NCBI RefSeq assembly: GCF_015070375.1 | Contig: NZ_JADCLL010000004.1 | Location: forward strand, 186,001 to 250,000 | Source: Nocardioides kribbensis | Lineage (GTDB): Bacteria > Actinomycetota > Actinomycetes > Propionibacteriales > Nocardioidaceae | Reading direction: 5' to 3' | DNA length: 64,000 nucleotides | Part shown: positions 53,045-61,546 of the stretch, piece after piece | How positions within the stretch are numbered: position 1 is the stretch's first letter | How the letters are laid out: every line of letters starts with the position of its first letter | Made by a program: the position numbers and the translations under genes | Notes under the pieces: generated by a model | Told to the model about the DNA's origin: nothing | The model's database searches: none | Seen by the model: only the letters and a program-made list of their open reading frames with translations

Positions 53045-54616
53045 ATGAGCCGTCGCACCGTCCGCACCGCCCTGCTCACCGCCGCCGCCGCCGCCGCGGT
53101 GGCCGCGCCGGTGCTCGCCGTGCCGCACTCCCCCCTGACGGCACCGGCGGCCGCGGCCGCCGCCCAGGTGCGGGTCGACGACGGCTGCCTCGACAGCGTG
53201 CCCGAGCCGGGCTCCACCGAGCCGGTCGCGATCTGCTTCACCGTCTTCCGGCCCGCCGACGCCAGCCGGCGCGACCCGGTGCCGATGGTGGTGCACAGCC
53301 ACGGCTGGGGCGGCAGCCGCACCACCGACCCGGCGGCCTTCGCGGCGTTCACCGACGCGGGCTACGGCGTGGTCTCCTTCGACCAGCGCGGCTGGGGCGA
53401 GTCGGGCGGGCAGGCCCACGTCGAGGACCCGGCGCTCGAGGGCACCGACGTACGCCGCCTCGTGCGCATGGTCAGCCGCCTGGCCTGGGTCGAGCAGGAC
53501 GGCCCCGGCGATCCCCGCCTCGGTGCGATCGGCGGCTCCTACGGCGGTGGCTACCAGTTCGTGGGCGCCTTCGAGGAGCTGCGCCTGCGCGGCGAGCCCG
53601 TCTTCGACGCCCTGGCGCCCGAGATCACCTGGCACGACCTGGGCCAGAGCCTGGCCCCCGAGGGCGTCGTGCGCACCGCCTGGGCGGCTGCCCTCGCCGC
53701 CGCAGCCCTGCCCAGCGACGCCCTGCCGCCCGCGGTCTACAAGGCGCTGGTGGAGGGCGCGGCCACCGGCGCGTGGCCCGACGGCTCCCTGCCCGGAGGC
53801 GAGGACCTCGAGGCCGACTTCGCCGACAACGGCCCCCGCTTCCACGTGCGCCAGGGGCGCCGCCTCGACATCCCCGTGCTCCTCGGTCAGGGCACCACCG
53901 ACTCCCTCTTCCCGCTCGAGCAGGGCCTGCGCACCTTCCGCTCCGCCCTCACGCAGCGGGCACGGGAGCGCAGCATCTTCGTGGGCTACAACGGCGGCCA
54001 CGTGCTGCCGGCCCTGCTCCCCCGCGGCGTCGACGTCACCTCCGACCCGTGCAGCGAGAAGCTGGCCGGCGGCGACTTCACCGCCCTGACCCTCCGCTTC
54101 CTCGACCACGCGCTGCGGGGCGGGCGGCGCACGCTGGAGGGCTACGGCCGCTACCACCTGGCCACACCGGCGAGCACGTGCGTGAGCACCGGGTCGGTCC
54201 GGGCCACCACGACCTACGACGTGGGCACGGTGGCCACCTCCACGGCCCTCGGCGTGCCGGTCGCGACGCCGGTCGCCGAGGGACCGATCACGGTGGCGGG
54301 CACGCCGTACCTCACCGCCGACGTCACCGCCCCGGGCGTGGGCAGCCGCGCCTTCTACGGCCTGGCGGTCGGCACCTCCCCGGCCGACGCCCGGCTGGTG
54401 CAGAACAACGTTCTGCCGCTGCACGAGCCGACCCCCGTCACGGGTGCCGCCCGGCGCATCGCCCTGCCCTCGGTGGCGGTGCGGGTGCCGCGCGGTCAGC
54501 GGCTCTACCTGCTCGCCTCGCCGGTCAGCGACGTGTTCGCCGGCACGGGCAGCCGCACCCCGGGACTGGTGGTGCTGGAGGGAACTGTGGTGCATCTGCC
54601 CCGCAAGCACCGGTGA
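53045..54616 (+). CDS. Secreted alpha/beta-hydrolase (CocE/X-Pro dipeptidyl peptidase-like)
   Basis: A 523-residue secreted hydrolase: signal peptide about 1-40, an alpha/beta-hydrolase domain with nucleophile Ser 165 in GGSYGG, Asp 286 (TTDSLFP) and His 319 (GGHVLP), then a C-terminal jelly-roll-like domain from about 380. This is the layout of the CocE/NonD family of esterases and X-Pro dipeptidyl peptidases. Substrate unknown. The ATG follows GAGGAG. It lies 86 bp after the protease gene. Confidence 0.86.
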   Translation: MSRRTVRTALLTAAAAAAVAAPVLAVPHSPLTAPAAAAAAQVRVDDGCLDSVPEPGSTEPVAICFTVFRPADASRRDPVPMVVHSHGWGGSRTTDPAAFAAFTDAGYGVVSFDQRGWGESGGQAHVEDPALEGTDVRRLVRMVSRLAWVEQDGPGDPRLGAIGGSYGGGYQFVGAFEELRLRGEPVFDALAPEITWHDLGQSLAPEGVVRTAWAAALAAAALPSDALPPAVYKALVEGAATGAWPDGSLPGGEDLEADFADNGPRFHVRQGRRLDIPVLLGQGTTDSLFPLEQGLRTFRSALTQRARERSIFVGYNGGHVLPALLPRGVDVTSDPCSEKLAGGDFTALTLRFLDHALRGGRRTLEGYGRYHLATPASTCVSTGSVRATTTYDVGTVATSTALGVPVATPVAEGPITVAGTPYLTADVTAPGVGSRAFYGLAVGTSPADARLVQNNVLPLHEPTPVTGAARRIALPSVAVRVPRGQRLYLLASPVSDVFAGTGSRTPGLVVLEGTVVHLPRKHR

Positions 54617-54635
54617 GAGGCTTAGCCTTCATGCC

Positions 54636-55919
54636 GTGCGCGTCTCCCGACCCCTGGCTGCCGCGGCGCTGAGCGGGCTGCTCGCCCTCGGCGCCCCGGC
54701 CCTGGCGACCCCCGACGACCCCGCTCCCGCCGGCTCCGTGAGCCCTGCCGCGAGCCCCGCCGGGGCCCCGGCGACCCGGCCGGGCACCGCCGCCGGCGAG
54801 GGCCGCGACCGGCAGACCTCCGACGGCTTCGCCGGCACCCTGGCGGCGCCCGTCAGCCCCGGCGAGCGCCGCCTCCTCACCCGCAGCGTCGTCTCGGTGC
54901 GCCAGGTCGCCCCCGGGGTCGAGCTGCGGGAGTGGAGCCAGACCGACGCCCGCGGCCCGGTCCGCGCGCACCTGCTGGTGGTCGACCCCTCGGTGAGGGG
55001 GGTGGGCCTCGACTACGCCAACCCCGGCCGGGTCGCCGCCACCGAGACCGTGCTCGACATGGCCCAGGACCGGCCCGCCGCGGTCGGCGCCGTCAACGGC
55101 GACTTCTACGACATCGGCCGCACGGGCGCCCCGCTCGGCGTCGGCCGCTCGCAGGCCGGGGGCGTCATGAACGCCCGTGCCTCGGGGTGGAACTCCGCCT
55201 TCTACCTCGGCGCCCACGGCGCGCCCCACATCGGCACGGTCCGCCTGCGGGCCTCGGTCGTCGACCGCCCCGGCATCGACGTCACCAACCTCAACTCGCA
55301 CTTCGTGGCTCCCGGCGGGGTCGGGATCTACACGCCCCGGTGGGGTCGCTCGCCGGGCTACCAGGTCGTGCAGGGCCAGCAGGAGGACGTGCGACTCGTC
55401 GTCGTGCGCGGCGGCCGGGTCGTCGCCAACCGCACCCGCCTCCAGCCCGGGGCCAGGATCGACGGCCGGCTGCTCGTCGGGCGCGGCGACGGGGCCCGCT
55501 CCCTGCGCGCGCTGCGGGTCGGGACGCCGGTGCGCACCACCTGGTCGCTCGAGGGCGCCCCGCGCATGGTCGTGACCGGCAACAAGTTCCTCGTCGACGA
55601 CGGGGTGGTGCAGGTCGTCGACGACCGCGAGATGCACCCGCGCACGGCGGTGGGCATCGACTCCGACACCGGCGAGGTGCTCGTGCTCGTGGTCGACGGC
55701 CGCTCCCAGCAGAGCCGCGGCCACACCATGGTCGAGCTGGCCGACCTCATGATCGACCTCGGCGCCGACGAGGCGCTCAACCTCGACGGCGGTGGCTCCT
55801 CCACCCTCGTGGCCGAGCAGGGCGACGGCGGGCTGGCGGTCGAGAACGAGCCCTCCGACGACTTCCAGCGGTCGGTGGCCAACAGCCTCCTGGTCACCTA
55901 CGCCGCGCCCCGCGGCTGA
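54636..55919 (+). CDS. Secreted phosphodiester glycosidase-family protein (NAGPA domain)
   Basis: A 427-residue secreted protein: signal about 1-24, disordered Pro/Ala-rich linker to about 75, then the phosphodiester glycosidase (NAGPA, DUF2233) domain with AVNGDFYDIGRTGAPLGV near 150-167, TAVGIDSDTGEVLVLVVDGR, and the hallmark NLDGGGSSTLV near 384-394. Members remove N-acetylglucosamine-1-phosphate or act on wall polymers. TAGCCT lies 7 nt before the GTG, making a leaderless start likely even though the preceding gene ends only 19 bp away. Confidence 0.88.
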   Translation: MRVSRPLAAAALSGLLALGAPALATPDDPAPAGSVSPAASPAGAPATRPGTAAGEGRDRQTSDGFAGTLAAPVSPGERRLLTRSVVSVRQVAPGVELREWSQTDARGPVRAHLLVVDPSVRGVGLDYANPGRVAATETVLDMAQDRPAAVGAVNGDFYDIGRTGAPLGVGRSQAGGVMNARASGWNSAFYLGAHGAPHIGTVRLRASVVDRPGIDVTNLNSHFVAPGGVGIYTPRWGRSPGYQVVQGQQEDVRLVVVRGGRVVANRTRLQPGARIDGRLLVGRGDGARSLRALRVGTPVRTTWSLEGAPRMVVTGNKFLVDDGVVQVVDDREMHPRTAVGIDSDTGEVLVLVVDGRSQQSRGHTMVELADLMIDLGADEALNLDGGGSSTLVAEQGDGGLAVENEPSDDFQRSVANSLLVTYAAPRG

Positions 55920-55950
55920 CCCGGTCCGGCCGGCGCGGTCGTCGGCCGGC

Positions 55951-56415
55951 TCAGCCGTCGGCCCGGTCGTCGGCCCGGTCGTCGACCAGCACCAGCGCCA
56001 CCGTCGTCACCGGCGCCAGGCACTCCCGACCCGTCGCGGCGGCGGGGACGGCCTCGAGCCGCAGCCCCTCACCGGCGCCCTCCACCGCGACGTCCTCGGC
56101 CGGCTCGCAGCCCACCGCCACGACGCCGCCGACCAGCTCGCTCCCCTGCGGCACGTCGGTGCCCTCGACCGCACGGCGCACCTCGCCCACCAGCGGCCCC
56201 CGCAGGTCGGCGACCAGCGCGGCCACGTCGCCCGGCTCGCGCAGGCGAGTCGGCTCCGCCTCCGCCCGGCCACCCGCCGCCGTGGCGCTCAGCAGCGCGA
56301 CGACCTCGGGCTCCGCAGCCGTGCGGACCGGGTCGGCGGCCGACCCCGAGGTCTGGTCGTCGGCGCAGCCCGACGCGAGCACGAGCACGGTCAGGGTCCC
56401 GAGGAGGAGGCGCAT
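55951..56415 (-). CDS. Small lipoprotein
   Basis: A 154-residue lipoprotein: ASGC places the anchoring Cys at 17. The mature part is acidic and Val/Ala-rich with two further Cys (GCEPAED, RECLAPV). I recognise no domain. It ends with an unusual DDRADDRADG repeat. TACCGT is 9 nt upstream of the ATG with GGAG between. It converges on the glycosidase gene and diverges from mug. Confidence 0.72.
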   Translation of the reverse strand: MRLLLGTLTVLVLASGCADDQTSGSAADPVRTAAEPEVVALLSATAAGGRAEAEPTRLREPGDVAALVADLRGPLVGEVRRAVEGTDVPQGSELVGGVVAVGCEPAEDVAVEGAGEGLRLEAVPAAATGRECLAPVTTVALVLVDDRADDRADG

Positions 56416-56486
56416 GGTGCTCCGACGGTAGCCCGCGGCGCGGGGTTCCCGCGGGCAGCGCGGCGCCGGCGTGGCAGGCTCGGCGC

Positions 56487-57092
56487 GTGAGCCCGCGGCA
56501 GACCTTCACCCGCGCCGAGCTGGAGGGCTTCCGCGACGCGGAGGTGCCCGACGTGCTCGGCGACGACGCGCACCCGGTGCGGCTGCTCGTGGTCGGGATC
56601 AACCCCGGCCTGTGGACCGCGGCGACCGGCACGCACTTCGCCCACCCGGGCAACCGGTTCTGGCCCGCGATGCTTCGCGCCGGGGTGATCGAGCACCCCG
56701 TCGACCCGGCCGCGGGCTTCACCGACGTCGACCGCGACCGTCTGCGCGAGCGCGGGATCGGGCTGACCAACCTCGCACCCCGCGCGACCGCCAAGGCCTC
56801 CGAGCTCGGCGCCGCAGAGCTGCGCGCCGGAGCCGAGCGGCTCACGGCGCTGGTCGAGAGGGTGCGCCCCCGCGTGGTCGCGGTCGCCGGCGTCACGGCC
56901 TACCGCACCGCCTTCGCTCTGCCCCGTGCGCAGCAGGGCCGCCAGCCCGAGCCCCTGGCCGGCGCACAGCTGTGGATCGTGCCCAACCCCAGCGGGCTCA
57001 ACGCCCACGAGACCACCGAGACCCTCGCCGTGGCCTACGCCGAGCCGGCGCGGGCCGCGGGGCTGCTCGCGGACCCGCCGCCCGCGACCTAG
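56487..57092 (+). CDS. mug: G/U mismatch-specific DNA glycosylase
   Basis: A 201-residue glycosylase of the uracil-DNA glycosylase superfamily, family 2 (Mug/TDG). GINPG (37-41) and NPSGLNAH (168-175) are the active-site and intercalation motifs; the first has the Asn that replaces the Asp of family 1. It removes uracil and other lesions opposite G. Its TAG stop shares the palindrome CTAG with the glgC stop on the other strand. CAGGCT precedes the GTG by 6 nt. Confidence 0.92.
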   Translation: MSPRQTFTRAELEGFRDAEVPDVLGDDAHPVRLLVVGINPGLWTAATGTHFAHPGNRFWPAMLRAGVIEHPVDPAAGFTDVDRDRLRERGIGLTNLAPRATAKASELGAAELRAGAERLTALVERVRPRVVAVAGVTAYRTAFALPRAQQGRQPEPLAGAQLWIVPNPSGLNAHETTETLAVAYAEPARAAGLLADPPPAT

Positions 57093-58333
57093 GCCGGGAA
57101 GGGCTGGTCCTTGCCGAGCACGGTGAGGCCGTCCTCGACCACGAAGCCCCGGGCCCGGTCGGCCTCGGGGTCGACGCCGACCTGCGCGCCCGCGGGCACC
57201 ACGACGTTCTTGTCGAGGATGGCGTTGCGCACGACCGCGCCGGCGCCGACCTGCACGCCGTTGAGCAGCACCGAGCCGCTGACCTCGGCGCCGGACTCCA
57301 CCCGCACCGCGGGCGAGAGCACCGAGCGGCTGACCGCGCCGCCGGTCACCACGGCCCCGGGCGAGAGCACGGCCTCGTCGACCTCGGCCTTGGTGCCGTC
57401 GCCGCCCTGCACGATCTTGACCGGGGGCTGCGGGCCGTAGGCGGTGTAGATCGGCCAGTCGAAGTTGTAGAGGTTGAAGACCGGCAGCGGGGAGACGACG
57501 TCCATGTGGGCGGCGTAGTAGGACCCGAGCGTGCCGACGTCGCGCCAGTAGCCGCGGTCACGGTCGGTCGCGCCGGGCACGACGTTGTCGCGGTAGTCGT
57601 AGACGCCGGCCTGGGAGCGGCGCACGAAGGCCGGCACGATGTCGCCGCCCATGTCGTGCTTGGAGCCGGGCGTGGTGGCGTCGCGGGTGACGGCCTCGAC
57701 GAGCGCGTCGGCGTCGAAGACGTAGTTGCCCATCGAGGCCAGCACCTCGCCGGGGCTGGAGGGCAGCCCCACCGGGTCGGTGGGCTTCTCGAGGAAGTCG
57801 CGGATGCGGCTCGGCTCGTCGGGCACGACGTCGATCACGCCGAACTGGTCGGCCAGCGAGATGGGCTGCCGGATCGCCGCGACGGTGCAGGCCGCGCCGC
57901 TCTCGACGTGCTGGGCCACCATCTGGGAGAAGTCCATGCGGTAGACGTGGTCGGCCCCGACCACGACGACGATGTCGGGCTTCTCGTCCTTGATGAGGTT
58001 GAGCGACTGGTAGATCGCGTCGGCGCTGCCGAGGTACCAGTGCTTGCCCACGCGCTGCTGGGCCGGCACCGGGGTGACGTAGTTGCCGAGCATGGTCGAC
58101 ATGCGCCACGTCTGGGTGACGTGACGGTCGAGGCTGTGGCTCTTGTACTGCGTCAGCACCACGACCTGGAGGTAGCCGGAGTTGACGACGTTGGACAGGG
58201 CGAAGTCGATGAGGCGGTAGATGCCCGCGAAGGGCACCGCGGGCTTGGCCCGGTCGGCGGTGAGCGGCATCAGTCGCTTGCCCTCACCGCCGGCGAGCAC
58301 GATGGCCAGGACCTTCTTGCGGGAGGCGCTCAT
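57089..58333 (-). CDS. glgC: Glucose-1-phosphate adenylyltransferase
   Basis: Makes ADP-glucose for glycogen and related glucans; usually the allosterically controlled step. The 414 residues include [13 protein letters not shown] near 13-25, KPAVPFAG, substrate-region [16 protein letters not shown] and FLEKP, and a C-terminal left-handed beta-helix. TACGGT lies 6 nt before the ATG (leaderless). It diverges from the DUF427 and glgA genes, and its end meets the mug end in one CTAG. Confidence 0.95.
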   Translation of the reverse strand: MSASRKKVLAIVLAGGEGKRLMPLTADRAKPAVPFAGIYRLIDFALSNVVNSGYLQVVVLTQYKSHSLDRHVTQTWRMSTMLGNYVTPVPAQQRVGKHWYLGSADAIYQSLNLIKDEKPDIVVVVGADHVYRMDFSQMVAQHVESGAACTVAAIRQPISLADQFGVIDVVPDEPSRIRDFLEKPTDPVGLPSSPGEVLASMGNYVFDADALVEAVTRDATTPGSKHDMGGDIVPAFVRRSQAGVYDYRDNVVPGATDRDRGYWRDVGTLGSYYAAHMDVVSPLPVFNLYNFDWPIYTAYGPQPPVKIVQGGDGTKAEVDEAVLSPGAVVTGGAVSRSVLSPAVRVESGAEVSGSVLLNGVQVGAGAVVRNAILDKNVVVPAGAQVGVDPEADRARGFVVEDGLTVLGKDQPFPA

Positions 58334-58371
58334 GGCGTCACCGTAACGCCCCGGACCCCCGGCTGGGCAGG

Positions 58372-58743
58372 TCAGCCGACGCGCACGTCCACGACGTCGG
58401 GGTAGAAGGCGACGTGACCGGCGATCTCGGCGACCGCGGGGTAGGGCGCGTCGTAGGTCCACACCTTGTTCTCCAGCGTGCGGCCCCCGACCACGAGGCT
58501 GTAGTAGCCGGCCTCGCCCTTGTAGGGGCAGTAGGTGGCGTGCTCGGTGCGGGTCAGCACGAGCGGGTCGACGTCGCCGATCGGCACGTACTGCACGGGC
58601 GGGTAGCCCGCCTCGGCCAGGCTGAGCGCGGCGTCGGTGCGCGCGACCACGTGGCCGTCGACGCTGACGGTGACGGGCTGGCCGGTGGCGGTGACCGAGA
58701 TCGGGTGGCTGGCGTCGGGGACCTTCACGGGGCGGGTGCTCAT
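58372..58743 (-). CDS. DUF427 domain-containing protein
   Basis: A 123-residue protein of the DUF427 family: [53 protein letters not shown] and [25 protein letters not shown]. Function unknown; the fold is a small beta-barrel in known structures. It separates glgC from glgA and is on glgC's strand, 38 bp from its start. GGGGCGGG lies before the ATG. It may not be part of glycogen metabolism. Confidence 0.85.
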   Translation of the reverse strand: MSTRPVKVPDASHPISVTATGQPVTVSVDGHVVARTDAALSLAEAGYPPVQYVPIGDVDPLVLTRTEHATYCPYKGEAGYYSLVVGGRTLENKVWTYDAPYPAVAEIAGHVAFYPDVVDVRVG

Positions 58744-58818
58744 GCCCGCCCCAACTCGGCGTCCACGGGCGCTGTTCCCGCGCGGCGTGTCGCCCCCGGG
58801 GCGAGTAGGTTCCTCTGC

Positions 58819-60021
58819 GTGCGAGTCGACGTCCTGAGCAAGGAGTACCCCCCGGAGATCTACGGCGGGGCGGGGGTGCACGTCGCCGAGCTGGTGCGTG
58901 CGCTGCGCGCGATGCCCGACGGACCCGACACCCGGGTGCACGCCTTCGGCGCCCCGCGCGAGGAGCCCGGCACCTCGTCGTACGCCGACCTGGGCGAGCT
59001 CGCCGGCGCCAACCCGGCCCTGCGCACCCTGGGCGTGGACCTCGCCATCGCGCAGGGCTGCGCCGGCAGCGACCTGGTGCACTCCCACACCTGGTACGCC
59101 AACATGGCCGGCCACCTCGCCTCGCTGCTGCACGGCGTGCCGCACGTCGTCTCGGCGCACTCCCTGGAGCCGCTGCGGCCTTGGAAGGCCGAGCAGCTCG
59201 GGGGCGGCTACGCCCTGTCGTCGTGGGTCGAGCGCACCTCCTACGAGGCGGCGGCCGCGGTGATCGCGGTGTCGGCCGCGATGCGCGAGGACGTGCTGCG
59301 CTCCTACCCCGCCGTCGACCCCGACCGCGTGCACACCGTGCACAACGGCATCGACACCGACCTGTGGTCGCCCGTGGACGCCCCCGACCGGGTGCGCGCC
59401 CAGGGCGTCGACCCCGACCGGCCCTCGGTCGTCTTCGTCGGCCGGATCACCCGGCAGAAGGGGCTGCCGCTCTTCCTGCGCGCGGTGGCGCAGCTGCCGC
59501 CCGAGGTGCAGATCGTGCTGTGCGCCGGGGCCCCCGACACCCCGGAGATCCAGGCCGAGGTCGAGACGCTGGTGGCCGGCCTGGCCGCCGAGCGCGACGG
59601 CGTGGTCTGGATCCGCGAGATGCTGCCGCGCGCCGACGTGGTCGCGCTGCTCAGCGCCGCCACCGCCTTCGCCTGCCCCTCGATCTACGAGCCGCTGGGC
59701 ATCGTCAACCTCGAGGCGATGGCCTGCGAGACCGCGGTGGTGGCCACCGCGACCGGCGGCATCCCCGAGGTCGTCGTCGACGGCGCCGGCCCCGACGCCA
59801 CGGGCCGGCTCGTGCCGATCGAGCAGGCCACCGACGGCACCGGCACGCCCCTCGACCCCGACCGCTACGTCGCCGACTTCGCCGCGGCGCTCGTCGAGGT
59901 CGTCTCCGACCCCGACCGGGCCGCCGCGATGGGGCGCGCGGGCCGGCAGCGGGCCATCGAGTCCTTCAGCTGGGGCGCCATCGCGGCCCGCACGGTGGAG
60001 GTCTACCGCTCGGTGCTCTGA
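58819..60021 (+). CDS. glgA: Glycogen synthase (actinobacterial GT4-type GlgA)
   Basis: A 400-residue glycosyltransferase of the GT4 type, the short GlgA/GlgM group used by actinobacteria. [18 protein letters not shown] near the start, [23 protein letters not shown] and the E-X7-E motif ([18 protein letters not shown]) are intact. In mycobacteria the relative GlgM makes maltose-1-phosphate from ADP-glucose, so this enzyme's product may be that or glycogen. TAGGTT lies 7 nt before the GTG. It is divergent from glgC. Confidence 0.93.
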   Translation: MRVDVLSKEYPPEIYGGAGVHVAELVRALRAMPDGPDTRVHAFGAPREEPGTSSYADLGELAGANPALRTLGVDLAIAQGCAGSDLVHSHTWYANMAGHLASLLHGVPHVVSAHSLEPLRPWKAEQLGGGYALSSWVERTSYEAAAAVIAVSAAMREDVLRSYPAVDPDRVHTVHNGIDTDLWSPVDAPDRVRAQGVDPDRPSVVFVGRITRQKGLPLFLRAVAQLPPEVQIVLCAGAPDTPEIQAEVETLVAGLAAERDGVVWIREMLPRADVVALLSAATAFACPSIYEPLGIVNLEAMACETAVVATATGGIPEVVVDGAGPDATGRLVPIEQATDGTGTPLDPDRYVADFAAALVEVVSDPDRAAAMGRAGRQRAIESFSWGAIAARTVEVYRSVL

Positions 60022-61019
60022 GCGGCCCCGTCGAGGGCCCGCGGGCTGACGTGCAGGGTCGCGGTGTCGAGCCGCGGCACGTCCTGCAGCAGCCGACGCT
60101 CCGCGTCGTGGGCGATGTCGTGGGCGGCGGTCAGGTCGAGGTCGCGCGCGACCACCACCCCGGCCTCGGCGCTCACGCGGTGGCCGACCCAGCGCAGCCG
60201 GAGGTACTCCACCTCCACGACACCGCGGGTCGAGCGCAGGGCGTCGGCGGCCCGCTCGGTCAGCGCCGGGTCGACGGCGTCCATCAGCCGCCACAGGATG
60301 TCGCGTGCGGCGGTGCGCAGGACGAGCAGGATGGCCACGGTGATGACCAGCCCCACCAGGGGGTCGGCCAGCGGGAAGCCCGCCACCACGCCGAGCGCGC
60401 CGAGCACGACGGCCAGCGAGGTGAAGCCGTCAGTGCGGGCGTGCAGGCCGTCGGCGACGAGCGCGGCCGACCCGATCCGGCGACCGACCCGGATCCGGTA
60501 GGCCGCCACCAGCTCGTTGCCGACGAAGCCGACCAGGCCGGCGGCCACCACCACCCAGGGGTGGCTCAGCGGCGCGGGGTCGAGCAGGCGCCGCACCGAC
60601 TCGTAGCCCGCGAGCACGGCGGAGCCGGCGATCATGACGACCACCACGATGCCGGCGAGGTCCTCGGCGCGGCCGTAGCCGTAGGTGTAGCGCGAGGTCG
60701 GCCGGCGCCGCCCGAGCGCGAAGGCCACCCACAGCGGCAGCGCCGTCAACGCGTCGGAGACGTTGTGGATGGTGTCGGCCAGCAGCGCCACCGAGCCGGT
60801 GACCGCCACGAGCGCCGCCTGCACCGCGGCGGTGAGCAGCAGGACGACCAGGCTGACCTTGACCGCCCGGATGCCCTCGGCGCTGCCCTCCAGGGCGCTG
60901 TCGACGGAGTCGGCGGCGTCGTGGCTGTGCGGGTGGAGCAACTCCCGCACGGCGCCCCGCAGGCCGCCGGCGTGGCTGTGGTCGTGGCTGTGGTCGTGGC
61001 TGTGGTCGCGGTCGTTCAC
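60003..61019 (-). CDS. Cation diffusion facilitator (zinc/cobalt exporter)
   Basis: A 338-residue CDF exporter: His-rich N-terminus (DHSHDHSHDHSH), six membrane helices, HxxxD metal sites in TIHNVSD (TM2) and GLHARTD (TM5), and a C-terminal cytoplasmic domain. It should export Zn, Co or Cd. The GTG at 61019 is preferred because GAGAGG lies 6 nt before it; longer reading starts lie over its promoter. TATGAT, 40 bp upstream, is a good -10 box within the ArsR operator region. It overlaps glgA's end by 19 bp. Confidence 0.9.
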   Translation of the reverse strand: MNDRDHSHDHSHDHSHAGGLRGAVRELLHPHSHDAADSVDSALEGSAEGIRAVKVSLVVLLLTAAVQAALVAVTGSVALLADTIHNVSDALTALPLWVAFALGRRRPTSRYTYGYGRAEDLAGIVVVVMIAGSAVLAGYESVRRLLDPAPLSHPWVVVAAGLVGFVGNELVAAYRIRVGRRIGSAALVADGLHARTDGFTSLAVVLGALGVVAGFPLADPLVGLVITVAILLVLRTAARDILWRLMDAVDPALTERAADALRSTRGVVEVEYLRLRWVGHRVSAEAGVVVARDLDLTAAHDIAHDAERRLLQDVPRLDTATLHVSPRALDGAAQSTER

Positions 61020-61059
61020 GGGCTGCCTCTCGTCGCGGCGGCTGACGCATGAACGGTAC

Positions 61060-61085
61060 ATCATATGAAGAAGTCGTCATCAGTC
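61060..61085. promoter_or_regulatory. CDF promoter and ArsR operator region
   Basis: Minus-strand TATGAT (61065-61060) is a strong -10 box for the CDF gene. ATATGA-N5-TCGTCAT overlapping it is an imperfect dyad of the size and AT content expected for a SmtB/CzrA-type operator. The region lies between the divergent sensor and exporter genes. Confidence 0.5.
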
Positions 61086-61102
61086 TCGGTAGGGTGGCGG
61101 CC

Positions 61103-61444
61103 ATGGGCCACCAGACGACCGGGCAGGCGCGCCGCCCCGATCTCGACGTCGACGCCGCCGCCGCGGTCGCGGCGACCCTGCGCGCGCTGGCCAGCCCCCA
61201 CCGACTGCGGATCCTGGCGGTGCTGCAGGACGGCCCGACGACGGTCGGTGCTCTGACCGAGGCGCTCGACATGGAGCAGTCGGCGGTCTCCCACCAGCTG
61301 CGGCTGCTGCGCGACCTGGGCTTCGTCACCTCCACCCAGGACGGTCGCCACCGCGAGTACCGGCTCTACGACACCCACGTCGGCGAGCTCATCGAGCAGG
61401 CCCTCGCCCACGCCGAGCACGTGCGCGCCTCGCTCACCTACTGA
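61103..61444 (+). CDS. ArsR/SmtB-family metal sensor (CzrA-like Zn/Co)
   Basis: A 113-residue metalloregulator. Its HTH (MEQSAVSHQLRLLRDLG near 57-73) binds DNA until metal binds. The last helix carries Asp 90, His 92, His 103 and His 106: exactly the D-x-H-x10-H-x2-H site of CzrA, the zinc/cobalt sensor. The Cys-based arsenic site is absent. TAGGGT lies 7 nt before the ATG at 61103, so the upstream ATG at 61049 is inside the promoter. It should repress the CDF gene. Confidence 0.92.
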   Translation: MGHQTTGQARRPDLDVDAAAAVAATLRALASPHRLRILAVLQDGPTTVGALTEALDMEQSAVSHQLRLLRDLGFVTSTQDGRHREYRLYDTHVGELIEQALAHAEHVRASLTY

Positions 61445-61471
61445 GACCTCACCTGTCGGCCCGGACCCGCA

Positions 61472-61499
61472 CCTGTCGGCCGACGCGTGGGCCGACAGG
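61472..61499. terminator. 10-bp hairpin after the ArsR gene
   Basis: CCTGTCGGCC (61472-61481), an 8-nt loop and GGCCGACAGG (61490-61499). A partial copy of the left arm (ACCTGTCGGCC) lies at 61451. It follows the ArsR stop by 28 bp and probably terminates it; the same arms also serve the opposite strand. Confidence 0.55.
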
Positions 61500-61500
61500 C

Positions 61501-61532
61501 GCGGGTGTCACCAGCCGGCTGGTGACACCCGC
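61501..61532. terminator. 32-bp perfect palindrome between convergent genes
   Basis: Arms GCGGGTGTCACCAGCC (61501-61516) and its exact complement (61517-61532) abut with no loop. It starts one base after the preceding hairpin and ends 14 bp before the Old Yellow Enzyme gene's stop. A bidirectional terminator is likely; a protein-binding dyad is possible. Confidence 0.55.
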
Positions 61533-61546
61533 CGACCCCACCGGCC

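Noticed and set aside
53035..54616. Protease and alpha/beta-hydrolase read as one long fused gene
   Set aside because: The open frame upstream of 53045 is out of frame with the protease, which has its own stop at 52958; the hydrolase has its own ribosome site and signal peptide.
61049..61051. ATG at 61049 as start of the ArsR-family gene
   Set aside because: It lies upstream of the TAGGGT -10 box at 61090-61095 and within the operator region; family similarity begins after the ATG at 61103.
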